64,000 nt of DNA from Nitrospiraceae bacterium (GTDB taxonomy: Bacteria; Nitrospirota; Nitrospiria; Nitrospirales; Nitrospiraceae), in assembly GCA_019637075.1 (NCBI GenBank), contig JAHBWI010000003.1:372001-436000 (forward strand), in the 5' to 3' direction. How positions within the stretch are numbered: the stretch's first letter is position 1; the number at the start of each line of letters is the position of its first letter. The position numbers and the translations under genes were made by a program. This document shows, one piece after another, positions 52,241 through 61,489 of this stretch. The notes under the pieces were generated by a model, which saw only the letters and a program-made list of their open reading frames with translations, searched no databases and had not been told where the DNA came from.

Positions 52241-53604
52241 TCGTCGATGACGAACAGAGCTTGCGGGACGTGCTCAGCATCATGCTGAAGCGGGCGGGGT
52301 ACGCCGTCACGGTCGCGGCCGACGGCGAAGAGGCGATCGCGAATCTTCAGAAGGAAATCTTTGACCTTGTCATTACCGACCTGCGGATGCCGAAGATCGG
52401 TGGGCTCGAGGTGTTGAAGGCCGTCAAGGCCGCGTCTCCCGAGACCGTGGTGCTCATGATTACGGCGTTTGCCTCGGCCGATTCCGCCGTCGAAGCGATG
52501 AAGCACGGCGCCTATGACTATCTCACCAAGCCGTTCCAAGTGGATGAAGTGCAGCTCATCATCCGCAACGCCCTCGAGCGCCGCCGCCTCTCCACCGAGA
52601 ACATGCTGCTCAAGCGGGAGATGGCGAGCCACTCGTCTTTTTCCCAGATCATCGGCCAAAGCGAGGCGATGCAGAAGGTCTACGAGGTCATCAAGAAGGT
52701 CGCCGACTCCAAGAGCAACGTGCTGATCGGCGGAGAGAGCGGTACCGGTAAGGAACTGGTGGCGCGGGCGATCCATTACAACAGTGCCCGCGCGCAGATG
52801 CCGTTCGTGACCGTCAATTGCAGTGCGGTACCGGAAACGCTGCTGGAGAGCGAGCTGTTCGGGCACATGAAGGGTTCGTTCACGGGGGCCGTGTCGAACA
52901 AGGCCGGACTGTTCGAGGTGGCGAACGGCGGCACGATCTTTCTGGACGAAATCGGCGACACGACGCCCGCCATACAGGTGAAGCTGCTCCGGGTGATCCA
53001 GGAACGCGAATTTCGTCGGGTGGGTGGTACGCAGGACGTCAAGGTGGATGTGCGGATCATTGCTGCGACCAACCGGGATCTGGAAAAAGCCGTGGCCGAA
53101 GGAGCGTTCCGTGAAGACCTGTACTATCGGCTGGACGTCATTCCGATCCGCCTCCCGCCGTTGCGAATGCGGTCGGGCGACATTCCCCTTCTGTCGCAAC
53201 ATTTCTTGGAGAAATTTGCCAAGGAAAGTGGTAAACCAGTTCCGACGATGAGCCAGGAGGCCATGCGTGTCCTGTTGGCGCATGAATGGCGGGGAAACGT
53301 TCGAGAACTGGAAAACGTGATCGAACGCGTCGTGGCCTTCACCACGGGATCGTCGGTGACGGATGCGGATATTCGCGGATGGTTGCACAAGCCGGTGAGC
53401 ACACAGCAAGCGCTCCCGACCGATCTGCCGGAAGACGGGTTGGATCTGGAAGGGCTCATCAACTCCATCGAAAAGGATCTGCTGCTGAAGGCCTTGGAGC
53501 GCAGCCAGTGGGTCAAGAAACGGGCCGCACGGTTGTTGCGGCTGAATACCCGATCGTTCCGGTACCGCCTCGAAAAGTATGAAATCAAAGGAGGCCGGGA
53601 TTAG
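52225..53604 (+). CDS. pilR: Sigma54-dependent response regulator PilR
   Basis: 459 residues from GTG 52225. Receiver domain with Asp52 (VITDLRMPKIGG), AAA+ domain with Walker A GESGTGKE and the sigma54-contact loop GSFTGA (a GAFTGA variant common in this family), and a C-terminal Fis-type helix-turn-helix (LEGLINSIEKDLLLKALERSQW ... AARLLRLNTRSFRYRLEKYEIK). It would activate pilin genes, which lie outside the window. Confidence 0.92.
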   Translation: MEKILVVDDEQSLRDVLSIMLKRAGYAVTVAADGEEAIANLQKEIFDLVITDLRMPKIGGLEVLKAVKAASPETVVLMITAFASADSAVEAMKHGAYDYLTKPFQVDEVQLIIRNALERRRLSTENMLLKREMASHSSFSQIIGQSEAMQKVYEVIKKVADSKSNVLIGGESGTGKELVARAIHYNSARAQMPFVTVNCSAVPETLLESELFGHMKGSFTGAVSNKAGLFEVANGGTIFLDEIGDTTPAIQVKLLRVIQEREFRRVGGTQDVKVDVRIIAATNRDLEKAVAEGAFREDLYYRLDVIPIRLPPLRMRSGDIPLLSQHFLEKFAKESGKPVPTMSQEAMRVLLAHEWRGNVRELENVIERVVAFTTGSSVTDADIRGWLHKPVSTQQALPTDLPEDGLDLEGLINSIEKDLLLKALERSQWVKKRAARLLRLNTRSFRYRLEKYEIKGGRD

Positions 53605-53625
53605 CGCCGTTCCTGTAGTCTGCGA

Positions 53626-54528
53626 GTGACAGCGACCAACCTGGTAGTTCAGGCTCCCGCCAAGATCAATCCCATTCTCCGCGTGCTCGAACGCCGGCCG
53701 GACGGCTTTCATGCGGTCTGGTCCGTCATGCAGACCGTCGGTCTGGAAGACGACCTGGCCATTCAAGTTCGACCGGGCGGGACCGGGCGGATCGATCTTT
53801 CCTGTGATCAACCGGGCCTGGCAGTGGATCAATCGAACCTCGTTCATCGCGCCGCCCGGCTGGTGTTGGACCGATCGGGACAGCGTGCCGACGTGTCGAT
53901 TCGACTGACCAAGCGAATTCCGATGGGCGCCGGGTTGGGTGGGGGCAGCAGCGATGCCGCCGCCACAATGATAGGTTTGGATCGGGCGTTAAGCCTGGGC
54001 TGGTCACTGGGCCTGATGAGTGAAGTAGGGGCACAACTGGGTAGCGACGTGCCGTTCTTTTTCGTGGCGCCTTCGGCCTGTGTGACCGGCCGGGGTGAAG
54101 TGGTTCAGCCGATCCGGCTGTCGGGGCATCGCTGGATCGTGTTGGTGAATCCCGGGTTTCCGGTGGAAACCAAGTGGGCGTATCAGCAGCTTTCCTCCAC
54201 AAGAGGCGCAGTGAGGCCTGTGTCGGACACCATGAAGCACCTTGCGTCCGGAGCCGCGGTTGCTTGGGAAAGCCTGAGCCTGCTTGCCGAGAACGACTTT
54301 GAGCCTCCCGTATTTGAAGCCCATCCGGTCTTGGGCGAGATTAAGCGGCATCTCCTGACCCATGGTGCCGAGGCAGCGTTGTTATCGGGCAGCGGAGCCA
54401 CCGTGTTCGGGGTCTTTGCCGAGCAGGCAACGGCGGGGGGTGCGGCTGCATCCTGGGGTAATCGTCCCGGCATGAAAGTCTTCGTTGTCCCAACCTGCGA
54501 CAAGGGCATCCAGGTGACTTCCGGTTGA
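53626..54528 (+). CDS. ispE: 4-diphosphocytidyl-2-C-methyl-D-erythritol kinase
   Basis: 300 residues from GTG 53626. GHMP kinase motifs: VQAPAKINPILRVLERRPDGFH at the N-terminus, the ATP loop PMGAGLGGGSSDAAATMIGL, and LLSGSGATVFGVF near the C-terminus. It phosphorylates CDP-ME in the MEP isoprenoid pathway, which supplies undecaprenyl phosphate for wall and glycan synthesis. Start and spacing suggest co-transcription with pilS-pilR. Confidence 0.93.
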   Translation: MTATNLVVQAPAKINPILRVLERRPDGFHAVWSVMQTVGLEDDLAIQVRPGGTGRIDLSCDQPGLAVDQSNLVHRAARLVLDRSGQRADVSIRLTKRIPMGAGLGGGSSDAAATMIGLDRALSLGWSLGLMSEVGAQLGSDVPFFFVAPSACVTGRGEVVQPIRLSGHRWIVLVNPGFPVETKWAYQQLSSTRGAVRPVSDTMKHLASGAAVAWESLSLLAENDFEPPVFEAHPVLGEIKRHLLTHGAEAALLSGSGATVFGVFAEQATAGGAAASWGNRPGMKVFVVPTCDKGIQVTSG

Positions 54529-54571
54529 CAGGCCGGTGTCTCTCTCCGCTTCCCCTCCTCTGCACGACTTG

Positions 54572-54601
54572 TTGACAACTTCTCAAGGTTTTCGCTATTG
54601 T
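54572..54601 (+). promoter_or_regulatory. prs promoter
   Basis: Consensus TTGACA (54572-54577), 18-bp spacer, TATTGT (54596-54601). The leader before ATG 54752 would be about 144 nt, long enough for regulation, but I see no recognisable riboswitch. No tRNA gene is present here. Confidence 0.6.
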
Positions 54602-54751
54602 TCTGTGCTTCGGTAGGCATCCTCTTGTCCTGACAACAGTACGAGGTCATCGGGATTCCCGTGAGGGGTCGTCCGTGCCCGCCGTTTTGAACGAATTCGA
54701 TCTGTAATCTCTGAACACCGGCATCGCCACGTACCGCGTCTGAGGGGTGGA

Positions 54752-55693
54752 ATGAATAGGGAACTGAAGCTCTTCTCGGGCAGCGCCAATCTTGCGCTTG
54801 CGCAGGATATCTGTAAGTATTTGGGGATTCCGCTCGGTTGCGCCACGGTCTCGTCGTTCAGCGACGGCGAAATCCGCATCAGGATCGATGAAAACGTGCG
54901 CGGTGCCGATGTTTTTGTGAGCCAATCCTGTTGCTCGCCGGTCAACGATTCGATCATGGAAATGCTGATCATGATCGACGCGCTGAAGCGCTCGTCGGCC
55001 AATCGTATTACCGCCGTCATTCCCTACTTCGGCTACGCCAGGCAGGATCGTAAGGACCAGCCACGTGTGCCGATCTCCGCGAAGTTGGTGGCGGATCTTG
55101 TGACCACGGCCGGTGCCGACCGGGTGCTCACGATGGATTTGCACGCGAGCCAGATTCAAGGTTTCTTCAATATTCCAGTTGATCACCTGTATGCGTTGCC
55201 GGTCCTGATGGACTACATCACCAAGCGCAAAATCGAGGATCTCGTGGTGGTGTCGCCCGATGCCGGCGGCGTGGAGCGGGCGCGGGCCTTCGCCAAACGG
55301 TTGCAGGCGAATTTGGCCATCATCGACAAACGTCGAGAGGGGCCGAACCAAGCCCAGGTGATGAACATCATCGGCGACGTGCAGGGCAAGAGCGCGTTGT
55401 TGCTCGACGACATGATCGATACCGCCGGCACGATCGTCCAAGGCGCGCAGGCTTGCTTCGACAAGGGAGCCCGTGAAGTTTGGGCCGGTTGTACGCACGG
55501 TGTCTTGTCCGGCCCGGCACTGGAACGCTTGCAGAATTCCTGTCTCACGCAGGTCGTGGTGACTGATTCCATTCCCTTGCGCGGCAAGGAAATAAAGTGT
55601 CCGAAGTTGCATGTATTGTCCGTGGCGCCCCTGCTGGGAGAAGCCATCCGGCGCATCCATGAAGATGAATCGGTGAGTTCGTTGTTCGTGTAG
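54752..55693 (+). CDS. prs: Ribose-phosphate pyrophosphokinase
   Basis: 313 residues. Starts [21 protein letters not shown], with [42 protein letters not shown] (flexible loop), [11 protein letters not shown], the PRPP region [20 protein letters not shown] and [17 protein letters not shown]. It makes PRPP for nucleotides, histidine and tryptophan. It leads the prs-rplY-pth-ychF group. Confidence 0.96.
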   Translation: MNRELKLFSGSANLALAQDICKYLGIPLGCATVSSFSDGEIRIRIDENVRGADVFVSQSCCSPVNDSIMEMLIMIDALKRSSANRITAVIPYFGYARQDRKDQPRVPISAKLVADLVTTAGADRVLTMDLHASQIQGFFNIPVDHLYALPVLMDYITKRKIEDLVVVSPDAGGVERARAFAKRLQANLAIIDKRREGPNQAQVMNIIGDVQGKSALLLDDMIDTAGTIVQGAQACFDKGAREVWAGCTHGVLSGPALERLQNSCLTQVVVTDSIPLRGKEIKCPKLHVLSVAPLLGEAIRRIHEDESVSSLFV

Positions 55694-55731
55694 TCCGTCC
55701 GCATGGCGCGACGGGTCGAGGAGGCATAGAG

Positions 55732-56505
55732 ATGAAATTCGAGATGAACGCGGAAATCAGACAACAGGGCGGCAAGGGACAGGCCCGCCAATTGCGGCGT
55801 TCGGGGAAAGTGCCGGCCGTGTTGTATGGACAGGGAGAGTGCCTGCTGTTGAGCGTAAGCCCGGAAGAACTGGTGAAGGTGCTCCGCGCCCAGACCGGTT
55901 CCACCGCGCTGATTACCTTGACGGTGAAGGGGACTTCCGGTAAGCCGACGCGCACTGCGCTCCTTCGGGACTACCAGGTGGAACCGGTGGACGGCAACGT
56001 GCTGCACGCCGATTTCTTCGAGGTTTCGATGGATAAGCCGATTCGCGTCAAGGTGCCGGTGCACCTGACGGGCGGTCAGCCGGTGGGCGTCAAGGACGGC
56101 GGTGTGCTGCACCACGTGTTGCGCGACATCCACATCGAATGTCTCCCGGCGGCACTGCCGGATTTCATTGAAGTCGACGCATCGGGTCTCCACATCAACC
56201 AGGGCATCCATCTGAAGGAATTGCCCCGGGCAGCCGGACTCCGGTTCCTCGATGATCCGGATCACATGGTCGTGAGCGTGGCGGCGCCGATGTCCGATGC
56301 GAAGCTCGAAGCCTTGCTCACCAGCACAGCTGGTGGAGCCGAAGGGGCGAAGGAGCCGGAAGTGGCGGCGAAGGGGAAAGCGGCGGCTGAAGCGGCGGCC
56401 GGCGGCGCCGAGGGCGCGGCCAAGGCCGGAGCGGCGGCCGAAGCAAAGCCCGGTGCTGCGGCGGCTCCGAAGGCCGAGAAGAAGGAACCGGAGAAGAAGA
56501 AGTAG
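55732..56505 (+). CDS. rplY: 50S ribosomal protein L25 (CTC form)
   Basis: 257 residues. N-terminal L25 domain (GGKGQARQLRRSGKVPAVLYGQG) plus the TL5/CTC C-terminal domain (DFFEVSMDKPIRVKVPVHLTGG, GVLHHVLRDIHIECLPAALPDFIEVD). A long Ala/Gly/Lys/Glu tail (residues about 200-257) is low-complexity. It binds 5S rRNA. The position between prs and pth is conserved in many bacteria. Confidence 0.95.
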   Translation: MKFEMNAEIRQQGGKGQARQLRRSGKVPAVLYGQGECLLLSVSPEELVKVLRAQTGSTALITLTVKGTSGKPTRTALLRDYQVEPVDGNVLHADFFEVSMDKPIRVKVPVHLTGGQPVGVKDGGVLHHVLRDIHIECLPAALPDFIEVDASGLHINQGIHLKELPRAAGLRFLDDPDHMVVSVAAPMSDAKLEALLTSTAGGAEGAKEPEVAAKGKAAAEAAAGGAEGAAKAGAAAEAKPGAAAAPKAEKKEPEKKK

Positions 56506-56510
56506 CTGCG

Positions 56511-57092
56511 TTGCGTCTGATTGTTGGGTTGGGCAATCCCGGCCCCGACTATGCCGAGACCAGGCACAATGTCGGATGCTGGGTCATCGAACGGGCCGCC
56601 GCGCGTTGGTCCATCCGCCTCGCAAGGAAAGGGGTGGCCATGCGCGGGTCGGGCCGGGCCCGCTCCAAGCTGGTCGAGTTGGCCGGCATGCTGGACTGGA
56701 TGAACGTCACCGGTCCTCCCCTCAAGGGCCTCCTGCGCGAGTTGAGCCTCACCGCCGACGACCTCGTGATCGTCCATGACGATTTGGATTTGGAACCGGG
56801 GCGTCTGCGCATCAGACCGTCGGGCGGAAGCGGTGGGCACAACGGCCTCAAATCCATCATCGACGCCCTTGGGACCGCAAACTTCGTTCGCGTGAAGATC
56901 GGGATCGGCCGTCCAGCCCCCGGTCAGGACTCCGCCGATTACGTGTTGGAAGACGTAGGCAAGGACGAGCGGGCGGTATACGATCCCTGCCTGGAACGGG
57001 CCGTGGATGCCTTGGAAATACTGTTGAACCGGGACGTTGCCGCTGCGATGAATCAGTTCAATGTCCGGCCCCGTGAAACGGATCAGACCTGA
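56511..57092 (+). CDS. pth: Peptidyl-tRNA hydrolase
   Basis: 193 residues from TTG 56511, 5 bases after the rplY stop. Family motifs: LIVGLGNPGPDYAETRHNVG with catalytic His19, VIVHDDLDLEPGRLRIR with the conserved Asp, and GGSGGHNGLKSIIDALG. It recycles peptidyl-tRNA. The TTG start is required to reach the conserved N-terminus. Confidence 0.95.
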   Translation: MRLIVGLGNPGPDYAETRHNVGCWVIERAAARWSIRLARKGVAMRGSGRARSKLVELAGMLDWMNVTGPPLKGLLRELSLTADDLVIVHDDLDLEPGRLRIRPSGGSGGHNGLKSIIDALGTANFVRVKIGIGRPAPGQDSADYVLEDVGKDERAVYDPCLERAVDALEILLNRDVAAAMNQFNVRPRETDQT

Positions 57093-57171
57093 TTTTCCAA
57101 CCTCAAGGGGCGGGCGTTCAGGCTTCCACCTTTAAGACAGATCACTCACCACTCACAGTTAGGTTGAACAG

Positions 57172-58263
57172 ATGGGTCTCTGCTGCGGAATGATCGGGCT
57201 CCCGAACGTCGGAAAGACAACGGTCTACAACGCATTGACGGGTGGTGGAGCGCTGGCGGCGAACTATCCCTTCGCCACCGTGGATCCCAACACCGGCGTC
57301 GCCGTTGTCCCGGACCCGCGCCTCCGCGTGCTGACCGATATATTCAAGTCGAAGAAAACGACCTATAGCACCTTGGAGGTCCGTGATATCGCCGGCCTCG
57401 TCGAGGGAGCGAGCAAGGGCGAGGGATTGGGCAACCAGTTCCTGGGCCACATTCGCGAGGTCGATGCGTTGCTGCACGTCGTGCGCTGTTTTCAGGGAAC
57501 CGACGTGGTCCACGTCAGCGGCGGAGTGGATCCCATTCGCGACATCGGCACCATCGAGACGGAGCTGATGCTGGCCGACCTGGAGACGCTGGATCGCCGG
57601 AAGCAGAAGACTGAGAAGAAAGTGCGGGCGGGCGAGAAGAAGGCCGCGGGGGAAGTCGCCTTCATCCAGAAACTGATGGAGTTGCTCGACAAGGGGCAGT
57701 GGCTCGGCAACCTCTCCTATACGCCGGATGAACGGGCCATGCTCACCGAGTTTCAATTGCTCGCGGCAAAACCGGTGCTGTTCGTCGCCAACGTTTCCGA
57801 GAATGCCGCGGCGGATGAGCCGTTGGTCAAGGCGGTGCGGGAGTTGGCCGACAAACGTAGCTCGCGGGTCGTGACGATCTGCGGCCAGTTCGAAGCGGAG
57901 CTGTCTTCCTTGCCTGAGGCCGAGCGCGACGATTTCCTCAAGGAAATGGGTTTGACGGAGTCCGGCTTGGTGCGACTGACCCGCGAAGCCTATACCCTGC
58001 TCAGGATCGTGACATTCTTCACGGCGGGCGAAATCGAATCGCGCGCCTGGCCCATTCCCGAAGGGACCAAGGCGCCGCAAGCGGCCGGAAAGATCCACAC
58101 CGATATGGAGCGGGGATTTATCCGGGCCGAGGTCTACCACTACGACGACCTGCTGGCCTGCGGCAGCGAGGCGAAGGTAAAGGAAAAGGGCTTGTTTCGT
58201 CTCGAGGGCAAAGACTACGTGATCAAAGAGGCAGATATCGTCTACTTCCGCTTCGCCGTCTAG
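57172..58263 (+). CDS. ychF: YchF/OLA1-family ATPase
   Basis: 363 residues. P-loop [18 protein letters not shown], switch region [20 protein letters not shown], and an NVSE sequence (FVANVSENA) where GTPases have NKxD; this NxxE form underlies the ATP preference of YchF. A coiled-coil insert and a C-terminal TGS domain ([42 protein letters not shown]) complete it. It binds ribosomes and is linked to oxidative stress responses. Confidence 0.95.
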   Translation: MGLCCGMIGLPNVGKTTVYNALTGGGALAANYPFATVDPNTGVAVVPDPRLRVLTDIFKSKKTTYSTLEVRDIAGLVEGASKGEGLGNQFLGHIREVDALLHVVRCFQGTDVVHVSGGVDPIRDIGTIETELMLADLETLDRRKQKTEKKVRAGEKKAAGEVAFIQKLMELLDKGQWLGNLSYTPDERAMLTEFQLLAAKPVLFVANVSENAAADEPLVKAVRELADKRSSRVVTICGQFEAELSSLPEAERDDFLKEMGLTESGLVRLTREAYTLLRIVTFFTAGEIESRAWPIPEGTKAPQAAGKIHTDMERGFIRAEVYHYDDLLACGSEAKVKEKGLFRLEGKDYVIKEADIVYFRFAV

Positions 58264-58386
58264 CAGGTTGCCGATAAGACTGCAAAGTTTGGCGGCGGGG
58301 ACTTGCGGACCAAACGGCCCTTGTGTGCGGTTCTGCATGTGGTAGAGTGAAAGCAGAATCGCAGGATCACGAGCAGAAGGGATGCC

Positions 58387-59592
58387 ATGACGGCGCATCG
58401 ACCTTCACCGCTGTCCCTCTCCGATTTTGAGATTTCCCCCGAGCGCGGATTCCTCCCTGCGACCGATCCCCTCAGCGAAGTGCCGGGTGAGCCGATCTTA
58501 AACGAGATTGCCCTGGACCTTCACCACTTGCTCACCGCGCGCCGGTTCCGCGATTTCATCCACGATCGCCGGGATGTCGTGGGGGCCGTGGCCGACGATT
58601 GGAACCTCGACACCTTCCGGGCCGCCATGCGGACCCTGTCGTTTGCGGGCCATGCGTATGTGTGGGAGGACCCGGAGCATCCTGCAATGCGCCTGCCGGC
58701 AAGTCTTGCGATGCCTTGGTGGCTCGTCGCGAAGCAACTTGGCCGTCCTCCCGTGCTCTCGTACGCCTCCTACGCGTTGCATAACTGGCGGCGTCTGGAT
58801 CCGAGCAAGCCGATCGAGTTGGGTAATATCGTGCTGCGACAGATGTTTCTCGGCGGCCTCGATGAAGAGTGGTTCGTGCTGGTGCATGTGGAAATCGAAG
58901 CGAAAGCGGGCCCGGGGCTGGTGGGCCTGGTCCAGGCTCAGAATGCGGCGGCGGTCAATGATCCGGCCGGGGTGCTGGAAGGACTTCAACGCCTGGCTCG
59001 TGCACAAGAATCGATGCGGGAGACGCTTCTCCGCATGCCCGAGCGCTGTGATCCCTATATCTATTACAGCCGAGTTCGCCCCTACATTCATGGGTGGAAG
59101 AATAATCTCTCCCTTCCCCAAGGGCTTCTCTACGAAGGTGTGGCAGACTATGCCGACCGGCCGCAGCAATTCCGCGGCGAAACCGGCGCACAGAGTGCCA
59201 TTGTCCCCGCGCTCGACGCCGGGTTAGGCATCCGCCATGCCGATGATCCGTTGACTCAATACTTGCAGGAGATGCGCGAGTACATGCCGCCTCGCCATCG
59301 GGCTTTTGTCGCGGCGCTGGAATCCCGAATTGATGCGAGGCAGCGTCCTCTGCTGTTAGGGTATGTGGAGGATCGGAAGGCAACTCACCCGGAACTCTGG
59401 TCTGCCTACTGCATCTGCATAGATCTCTTGGCACAGTTCCGCGAGATTCACGTGGGTTATGCAGACCGCTATATCTTCCGGCAGCACCAATCGCATGCCA
59501 GCAATCCCACCGCAGTGGGGACCGGCGGCACTCCCTTCATGCCCTACCTATCCAAACACCTCGAAGAAACGAAGCGCGCGACGCATTCGTGA
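58387..59592 (+). CDS. Indoleamine 2,3-dioxygenase-family heme protein
   Basis: 401 residues, full length for the family. N-terminal GFLPATDPLSEVPGEP; YALHNWRRLDPSKP; YIYYSRVRPYIHGWKNN with LPQGLLYEGV; FRGETGAQSAIVPALDAGLGI; YLQEMREYMPPRHRAFV; the proximal heme ligand His355 in FREIHVGYADRYI; and the GTGGTPFMPYL loop at 378-388. These match human IDO1 blocks in order. It would open the indole ring of tryptophan (or a related indole) to N-formylkynurenine. No kynurenine-pathway neighbours are present, so the biological role is open. It stands alone downstream of ychF. Confidence 0.85.
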   Translation: MTAHRPSPLSLSDFEISPERGFLPATDPLSEVPGEPILNEIALDLHHLLTARRFRDFIHDRRDVVGAVADDWNLDTFRAAMRTLSFAGHAYVWEDPEHPAMRLPASLAMPWWLVAKQLGRPPVLSYASYALHNWRRLDPSKPIELGNIVLRQMFLGGLDEEWFVLVHVEIEAKAGPGLVGLVQAQNAAAVNDPAGVLEGLQRLARAQESMRETLLRMPERCDPYIYYSRVRPYIHGWKNNLSLPQGLLYEGVADYADRPQQFRGETGAQSAIVPALDAGLGIRHADDPLTQYLQEMREYMPPRHRAFVAALESRIDARQRPLLLGYVEDRKATHPELWSAYCICIDLLAQFREIHVGYADRYIFRQHQSHASNPTAVGTGGTPFMPYLSKHLEETKRATHS

Positions 59593-59664
59593 ATGCTGCT
59601 GAGTTTCGACTGGGGTCAAGAAATCGAGTGGATCGATCGGTGAACTCGCCCGGCGGTGAGGCGA

Positions 59665-60210
59665 TCAGTAGGTGGCGCCGCCGAGGTCTGGATCCGGGGC
59701 CATATTACCCTCCGAGAAGCGGAGGGCAAACGCACGGTTTTCGAAGAAGATGATGCCCCGGTCCTTCATCTCTTCGTAGCGCAACACGATCTCACTCTCT
59801 TCCCCCTGCCAGTTATATTGCTGCACTGGTCCTTTGGATATTTGGCCCGGTGTGCGATCGAGCTGCCCATATTGAGATTGGAAGTAGTCGACGATTTGTT
59901 GGTGGACGGGTTTGCCATGGTAACGAATAATGACTCGCACGAATTGACCGTTATAGGTCTGGAATCGCATCGAGTCGACTTGGGCGGAGCCGAGGTGCAG
60001 CGGTCCCTGCTTGAGTTCGTAGCCCTTGATGTGTTGCGTGTTCTCGACGAGGGCAAATTCTGAGGATTCCGTGAAGGTCGCGCCCCACGGGATGCCTTCG
60101 AACCCTTGCGGGTCGGGGGACATGGGAACGGCGCGGGCGTAGAGGGGGAGCAGTCCGAGGAGGATTCCCGAAAACAAGAGGCCTGAGAGGAGGCGGCGAG
60201 TCGCTGACAT
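59665..60210 (-). CDS. Secreted protein of unknown function, DPxGF/WGA family, copy 3
   Basis: 181 residues from ATG 60210. Signal peptide (LLSGLLFSGILLGLLPLYARA), then SPDPQGFEGIPWGATF, GQFVRVIIRYHGKPVHQQ, YGQLDRTPGQISKGPVQQYNWQG and RGIIFFENRAF. It aligns along its length with the tandem pair at 44-1121, about 59 kb away. The ATG at 60390 would add an unconserved tail. Function is unknown. It is divergent from the PagL-like gene at 60583, and sits in an envelope gene cluster. Confidence 0.78.
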   Translation of the reverse strand: MSATRRLLSGLLFSGILLGLLPLYARAVPMSPDPQGFEGIPWGATFTESSEFALVENTQHIKGYELKQGPLHLGSAQVDSMRFQTYNGQFVRVIIRYHGKPVHQQIVDYFQSQYGQLDRTPGQISKGPVQQYNWQGEESEIVLRYEEMKDRGIIFFENRAFALRFSEGNMAPDPDLGGATY

Positions 60211-60582
60211 GCCCGGTCCTTTCTGTTGCAGGCCCGGTCGACGAACTGCTATGTCCGGCCGTTTGGCGCGCGTTGTTGAATTCCCGCGCCTCCCCATCCT
60301 ACCCCAAGCCGGGGACCGGTTGTCCACCAGGAAGGCTCCTAGGTCCCCGAGGTCGGAGGCCCACTCTGCCGCGCACAAAGCCCCCAACAACCCCGGGGCT
60401 CCCGCTCGGAGCGGTTCTGTGCTATTGTCCGGCCGTGATGAAGGTTCGGAGCTTCGGCCGGTGTTGTCCGGTGCCTGTGATGCTCCTCGACTAACGCCGG
60501 GAGCACGGTCATCGGATCCTATCCACTCAACGGTTCTGCCATCAGACTGCCCCGTATCCGCTCAGGCCTCGTCCTTTGGTTT
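60211..60582. other. Divergent intergenic region
   Basis: 372 bp between a minus-strand secreted protein and the first PagL-like gene. It must carry two divergent promoters. A weak TG-plus-TATTGT extended -10-like element near 60421-60432 is all I can point to. No gene is supportable here. The PagL-like reading frame stays open back to 60481, so part of this region (from 60511 or 60547) may be its N-terminus through a rare start codon. Confidence 0.5.
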
Positions 60583-61110
60583 GTGCTGACCCTATTCGCG
60601 TGGCAGCCAGGTCCGTCGATCTCAGGCGGCGTATCGCTCATGTCCGTCAATGTGCGCTATGGGATCAGCGGCAGCTCGCCCATCGGCGAGCAGACCCAGA
60701 CCGACTTTCACCAATACGACGTAGCGGCGACATTGCGCCTACCCTGGCAGTGGTATCACAGCTCCGGCTGGGGCCTGAGCACGAGGCTCGTTCTGAGCGG
60801 AGGGGCACTGACAGGCGCCAAGGAAACCAACTTGATTGCCACGGCAGTCCCGGTGGTGGCGTTCGGCAGCCAGGATGAGCGGTTTTCCATCGATATGGGT
60901 GGCGGCGGTGCCCTGCTCAGCGACTACAAGTTCGGTGAACAGAATTTCGGCGGGCCCTTTCAATTCGTCTGGACCTTCGGCGTGAATCTCGGCTTGTTCG
61001 GACCGGTCGGGTTGGCCTATCATTTCCAGCACTACTCCGATGCCACGATCTATGGACACGATAGCCGCGGGGTCGATCTGCACCTCTTCGAAGTCGGCTA
61101 CCGGTTTTGA
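60583..61110 (+). CDS. PagL-like lipid A 3-O-deacylase family outer-membrane protein, copy 1
   Basis: At least 175 residues. Outer-membrane barrel pattern ending in FEVGYRF, with the family's His-x-Ser site in FQHYSDATIYGHDSRGVDLH near the C-terminus and LPWQWYHSSGWGL before the first strands. The residue aligned with the PagL catalytic Glu appears to be Asp (GVD). The true start is unclear: GTG 60583 cuts the signal peptide short, whereas the open frame upstream (RLPRIRSGLVLWFVLTLFAW, via CTG 60547 or ATC 60511) would give a complete one. PagL removes a 3-O-acyl chain from lipid A. A paralogue lies at 62646. Confidence 0.68.
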   Translation: MLTLFAWQPGPSISGGVSLMSVNVRYGISGSSPIGEQTQTDFHQYDVAATLRLPWQWYHSSGWGLSTRLVLSGGALTGAKETNLIATAVPVVAFGSQDERFSIDMGGGGALLSDYKFGEQNFGGPFQFVWTFGVNLGLFGPVGLAYHFQHYSDATIYGHDSRGVDLHLFEVGYRF

Positions 61111-61144
61111 TCGTTCCACCTGAACGGTTTGAGGATTTGTTCCG

Positions 61145-61357
61145 ATGCGTAAGCCCGGTGAACCGATTTATCTTGGTCGACACCTGCTCGTGCTCGTGCT
61201 GGCAGTCGTGGCGCCGTTTGGCCTTCCCCGCCTCTATGAACTGGTGGTCGGGCCCCTGGGGTTTGGGACCAGGTTCCTCGCCGGGCTGGTGATTGCCGTC
61301 GGCGCAGGCCTTCTGCTCTATCGGTTGTACAATTCCACCGCGCAAAACCAGCCGTAG
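61145..61357 (+). CDS. Small two-helix membrane protein
   Basis: 70 residues from ATG 61145. Two membrane helices (HLLVLVLAVVAPFGLPRLY and FLAGLVIAVGAGLLLYRLY) joined by a short loop, with a polar C-terminus. It starts 34 bp after the PagL-like gene on the same strand, so it is probably co-transcribed. I recognise no family. Confidence 0.55.
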   Translation: MRKPGEPIYLGRHLLVLVLAVVAPFGLPRLYELVVGPLGFGTRFLAGLVIAVGAGLLLYRLYNSTAQNQP

Positions 61358-61489
61358 TCCAATTCCGGTTCACAAATCCGCACAACTTCGCAGGGTTCAC
61401 AACCTGACTCGACCGGACCGCCGGCGCGATCGCCAACTTGTCCAATGTCCTCGCGCGGCTGCTTGTTATGATATCGACAAGCCTCGCCC

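Noticed and set aside
52237-53847. 536-codon minus-strand open frame opposite pilR/ispE
   Set aside because: Low-complexity His/Arg-rich shadow of conserved genes with no start signal or domain.
54529-54751. Possible tRNA-Gln ahead of prs, as in some bacteria
   Set aside because: No cloverleaf or T-loop (GGTTCRANTCC) sequence is present; the region holds only a promoter and leader.
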